Part shown: one piece after another, positions 30,088 to 31,221 of the stretch | How the letters are laid out: every line of letters starts with the position of its first letter | How positions within the stretch are numbered: the first letter of the stretch is position 1 | Assembly: GCA_036526195.1 (NCBI GenBank) | Contig: DATCYZ010000038.1 | Location: 1 to 31,221, forward strand | DNA length: 31,221 nt | Reading direction: 5' to 3' | Origin: DATCYZ01 sp036526195 | GTDB lineage: Bacteria; Pseudomonadota; Gammaproteobacteria; Burkholderiales; SG8-39 | Notes under the pieces: model-generated | What the model was told of the DNA's origin: nothing | What the model saw: only the letters and a program-made list of their open reading frames with translations | Databases searched by the model: none | Position numbers and translations under genes: made by a program

Positions 30088-30815
30088 GGAGCGCGCTCTT
30101 GCAGGTGCGCGGCATCGGCAAGTCGTTTCGCGGCCTGCGCGCGGTGCATGACGCCTCGTTCGAGGTGGACGAAGGCGCGATCGTCGCGCTGATCGGCCCG
30201 AACGGCGCCGGCAAGACCACCTGCTTCAACATGATCGCCGGCACCTTCGGGCCAAGCGCCGGCACCATCGTCTTCGGCGAGCGCGAGATCCAGGGCCTGC
30301 GCGCGGACCAGATCTGCCACGCCGGCATCGGCCGCACCTTCCAGATCGTCAAGCCCTTCGCCGGGCTGTCGGTGCTGGACAATGTCATCGTCGGCGCGCT
30401 GGTGCGCACGCGCAGCATCGCCGAGGCGCGGCGGCTCGCGCAATCGGTCCTCGAGCGGCTCGACCTCGCCGGCAAGCGCGACCAGCCTGCCGCCTCGCTC
30501 ACCCTGCCCGACCGGAAGCGTCTGGAAGTGGCGCGCGCGCTCGCCACGCGGCCGCGCCTGCTGCTGCTCGACGAGGTGATGGCGGGCCTGCGGCCCACAG
30601 AATGCGACCAGATCATCGCCACCTTCCGCGACCTGAACCGCACCGACGGTCTCACCATCCTGCTGATCGAGCACGTAATGCGCGCGGTGATGGCGCTGGC
30701 GCAGAAGGTCGTGGTGCTGCACCACGGCGAGATCATCGCGCAGGGCGCGCCCGAGGCCGTGGTGCGCGACCCGGCGGTGCTCGAGTGCTACCTCGGCGAG
30801 GAGGCCGAGGTATGA
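30084..30815 (+). CDS. livG: Liv-type ABC transporter ATPase, LivG family
   Basis: 243-residue cytoplasmic ATPase. Walker A is GPNGAGKTT (38-46), the Q-loop region is GIGRTFQIVKPF, and the H-loop is LLIEHVM. The C-motif is unusual: where most ATPases have LSGGQ and LivG proteins often LPYGxQR, this has LTLPDRKRLEVARAL, and the Walker B segment reads LLLLDEVMAGL with Val in place of the common Pro. Both are seen in some Liv-type aromatic transporters as far as I recall, so it is probably active. The present start is the ATG at 30084; before the palindrome insertion it was probably at the livM stop. It overlaps the next ATPase gene by ATGA. Confidence 0.92.
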   Translation: MRSALLQVRGIGKSFRGLRAVHDASFEVDEGAIVALIGPNGAGKTTCFNMIAGTFGPSAGTIVFGEREIQGLRADQICHAGIGRTFQIVKPFAGLSVLDNVIVGALVRTRSIAEARRLAQSVLERLDLAGKRDQPAASLTLPDRKRLEVARALATRPRLLLLDEVMAGLRPTECDQIIATFRDLNRTDGLTILLIEHVMRAVMALAQKVVVLHHGEIIAQGAPEAVVRDPAVLECYLGEEAEV

Positions 30816-31221
30816 GCGCGCTCCTCTCGGTGCAGTCGCTCGACCTGTACTACGGCGATGCGCAGGCCCTGTCGGAGGTGTCGATCAAGGTGCCCAGGGG
30901 CGAGATCGTCGCCATCATCGGCGCGAACGGCGCCGGCAAGACCTCGCTCATCCGCACCATCGCCGGCATCGAGCGCGCGCGCGCCGGGCGCATCGAGTTC
31001 GCCGGCCGCGACATCACCGCGCTCGACTCGCACCAGACCTGCGACCTCGGCATCGGCCAGGTGGCCGAGGGCAGGCAGGTGTTCCCGACGCTGACGGTGC
31101 ACGAAAACCTCGAGGTGGGCGGCCTGCTGCCGCGGGCGCGTGGCGCGGCGCGTCGCGCGCTCGACGAGGTCTACGCCCTGTTCCCGAAACTGGCCGAACG
31201 CCGCGAGCAGGCCGCCGGCAC
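30812..31221 (+). CDS. livF: Liv-type ABC transporter ATPase, LivF family, 3' end outside the window
   Basis: Second ATPase of the transporter. The 136 or so visible residues begin MSALLSVQSLDLYYGDAQALSEVSIKVPRGEIVAIIGANGAGKTSLIRTIAGI, with Walker A GANGAGKTS, followed by the LivF-typical GIGQVAEGRQVFPTLTVHENLEVGG. The signature and Walker B motifs fall beyond the window edge. Start by ATGA overlap with livG. Its first residues, MSALL, match what the livG start would have been before the insertion. Confidence 0.9.
   Translation, partial: MSALLSVQSLDLYYGDAQALSEVSIKVPRGEIVAIIGANGAGKTSLIRTIAGIERARAGRIEFAGRDITALDSHQTCDLGIGQVAEGRQVFPTLTVHENLEVGGLLPRARGAARRALDEVYALFPKLAERREQAAG

Noticed and set aside
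1..31221. Insertion sequence, integrase, RAYT transposase, tRNA or rRNA genes
   Set aside because: I looked for transposase or integrase motifs and for tRNA-like or rRNA-like sequence on both strands and found none; the repeats here are non-autonomous.

Overview
The window is a GC-rich, densely coded chromosomal segment. Its gene content is typical of a metabolically versatile, soil or aquatic proteobacterium: branched-chain-type ABC uptake, CoA-dependent aromatic acid breakdown, several amidases, an orphan periplasmic-binding-type protein, TspO and RecQ. I would place it in the Betaproteobacteria (Burkholderiales or Rhodocyclales type), but that is inferred from protein style and GC content, not from a marker gene. 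No rRNA, tRNA, CRISPR array, transposase or phage gene is visible.

Layout. (1) 1-3.1 kb: the 3' part of an amidase and a GMC oxidoreductase. (2) 3.1-7.2 kb: a gene-poor patch, a Cj0069-like ATP-grasp-type protein, then on the minus strand a two-gene hydantoin operon (D-hydantoinase and N-carbamoyl-D-amino acid hydrolase). (3) 7.2-13.7 kb: small single genes (DUF1330/NIPSNAP-like barrel protein, second amidase, TspO, a PHB-depolymerase-like esterase, a PEP-mutase/isocitrate-lyase family enzyme, a CBM9-like envelope protein, a 103-residue protein, a family-3 solute-binding protein). They are separated by copies of one palindromic repeat. (4) 13.8-18.7 kb: MetE-C-like methyltransferase, dienelactone hydrolase, RecQ and an S41 protease. 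(5) 18.8-21.6 kb: an acyl-CoA dehydrogenase pair plus a crotonase-fold protein in one operon. (6) 21.8-22.2 kb: a CigR/RcnB-like exported protein. (7) 22.2-26.7 kb, minus strand: a flavin hydroxylase of the 3-hydroxybenzoate 6-monooxygenase type, a MarR regulator, a feruloyl-CoA-synthetase-like ligase and an amidohydrolase. (8) 26.9 kb to the end, plus strand: a five-gene Liv-type ABC transporter, divergent from (7).

How it works together (inference): regions 5, 7 and 8 look like one aromatic-acid module. The Liv-type system imports the acid, the ligase makes a cinnamoyl-type CoA ester, dehydrogenase, crotonase and amidohydrolase shorten the side chain, and the hydroxylase turns a 3-hydroxybenzoate-type product into gentisate. 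The MarR protein would control the divergent promoter region near 26.7 kb, where a sigma70-like promoter overlaps a pseudo-palindrome.

The most unusual structure is a family of 15 short palindromes (core GGGGTCAGACCCC with A-tract and T-tract flanks). Thirteen lie between 3.3 and 13.0 kb and two near 26.8 kb. They sit like punctuation between genes: five begin inside or directly against a stop codon, and three have been absorbed into protein-coding sequence. A different palindrome (arms of 14 bp) has entered the livM/livG junction and made a 26-codon mini-ORF that keeps ATGA overlaps on both sides.
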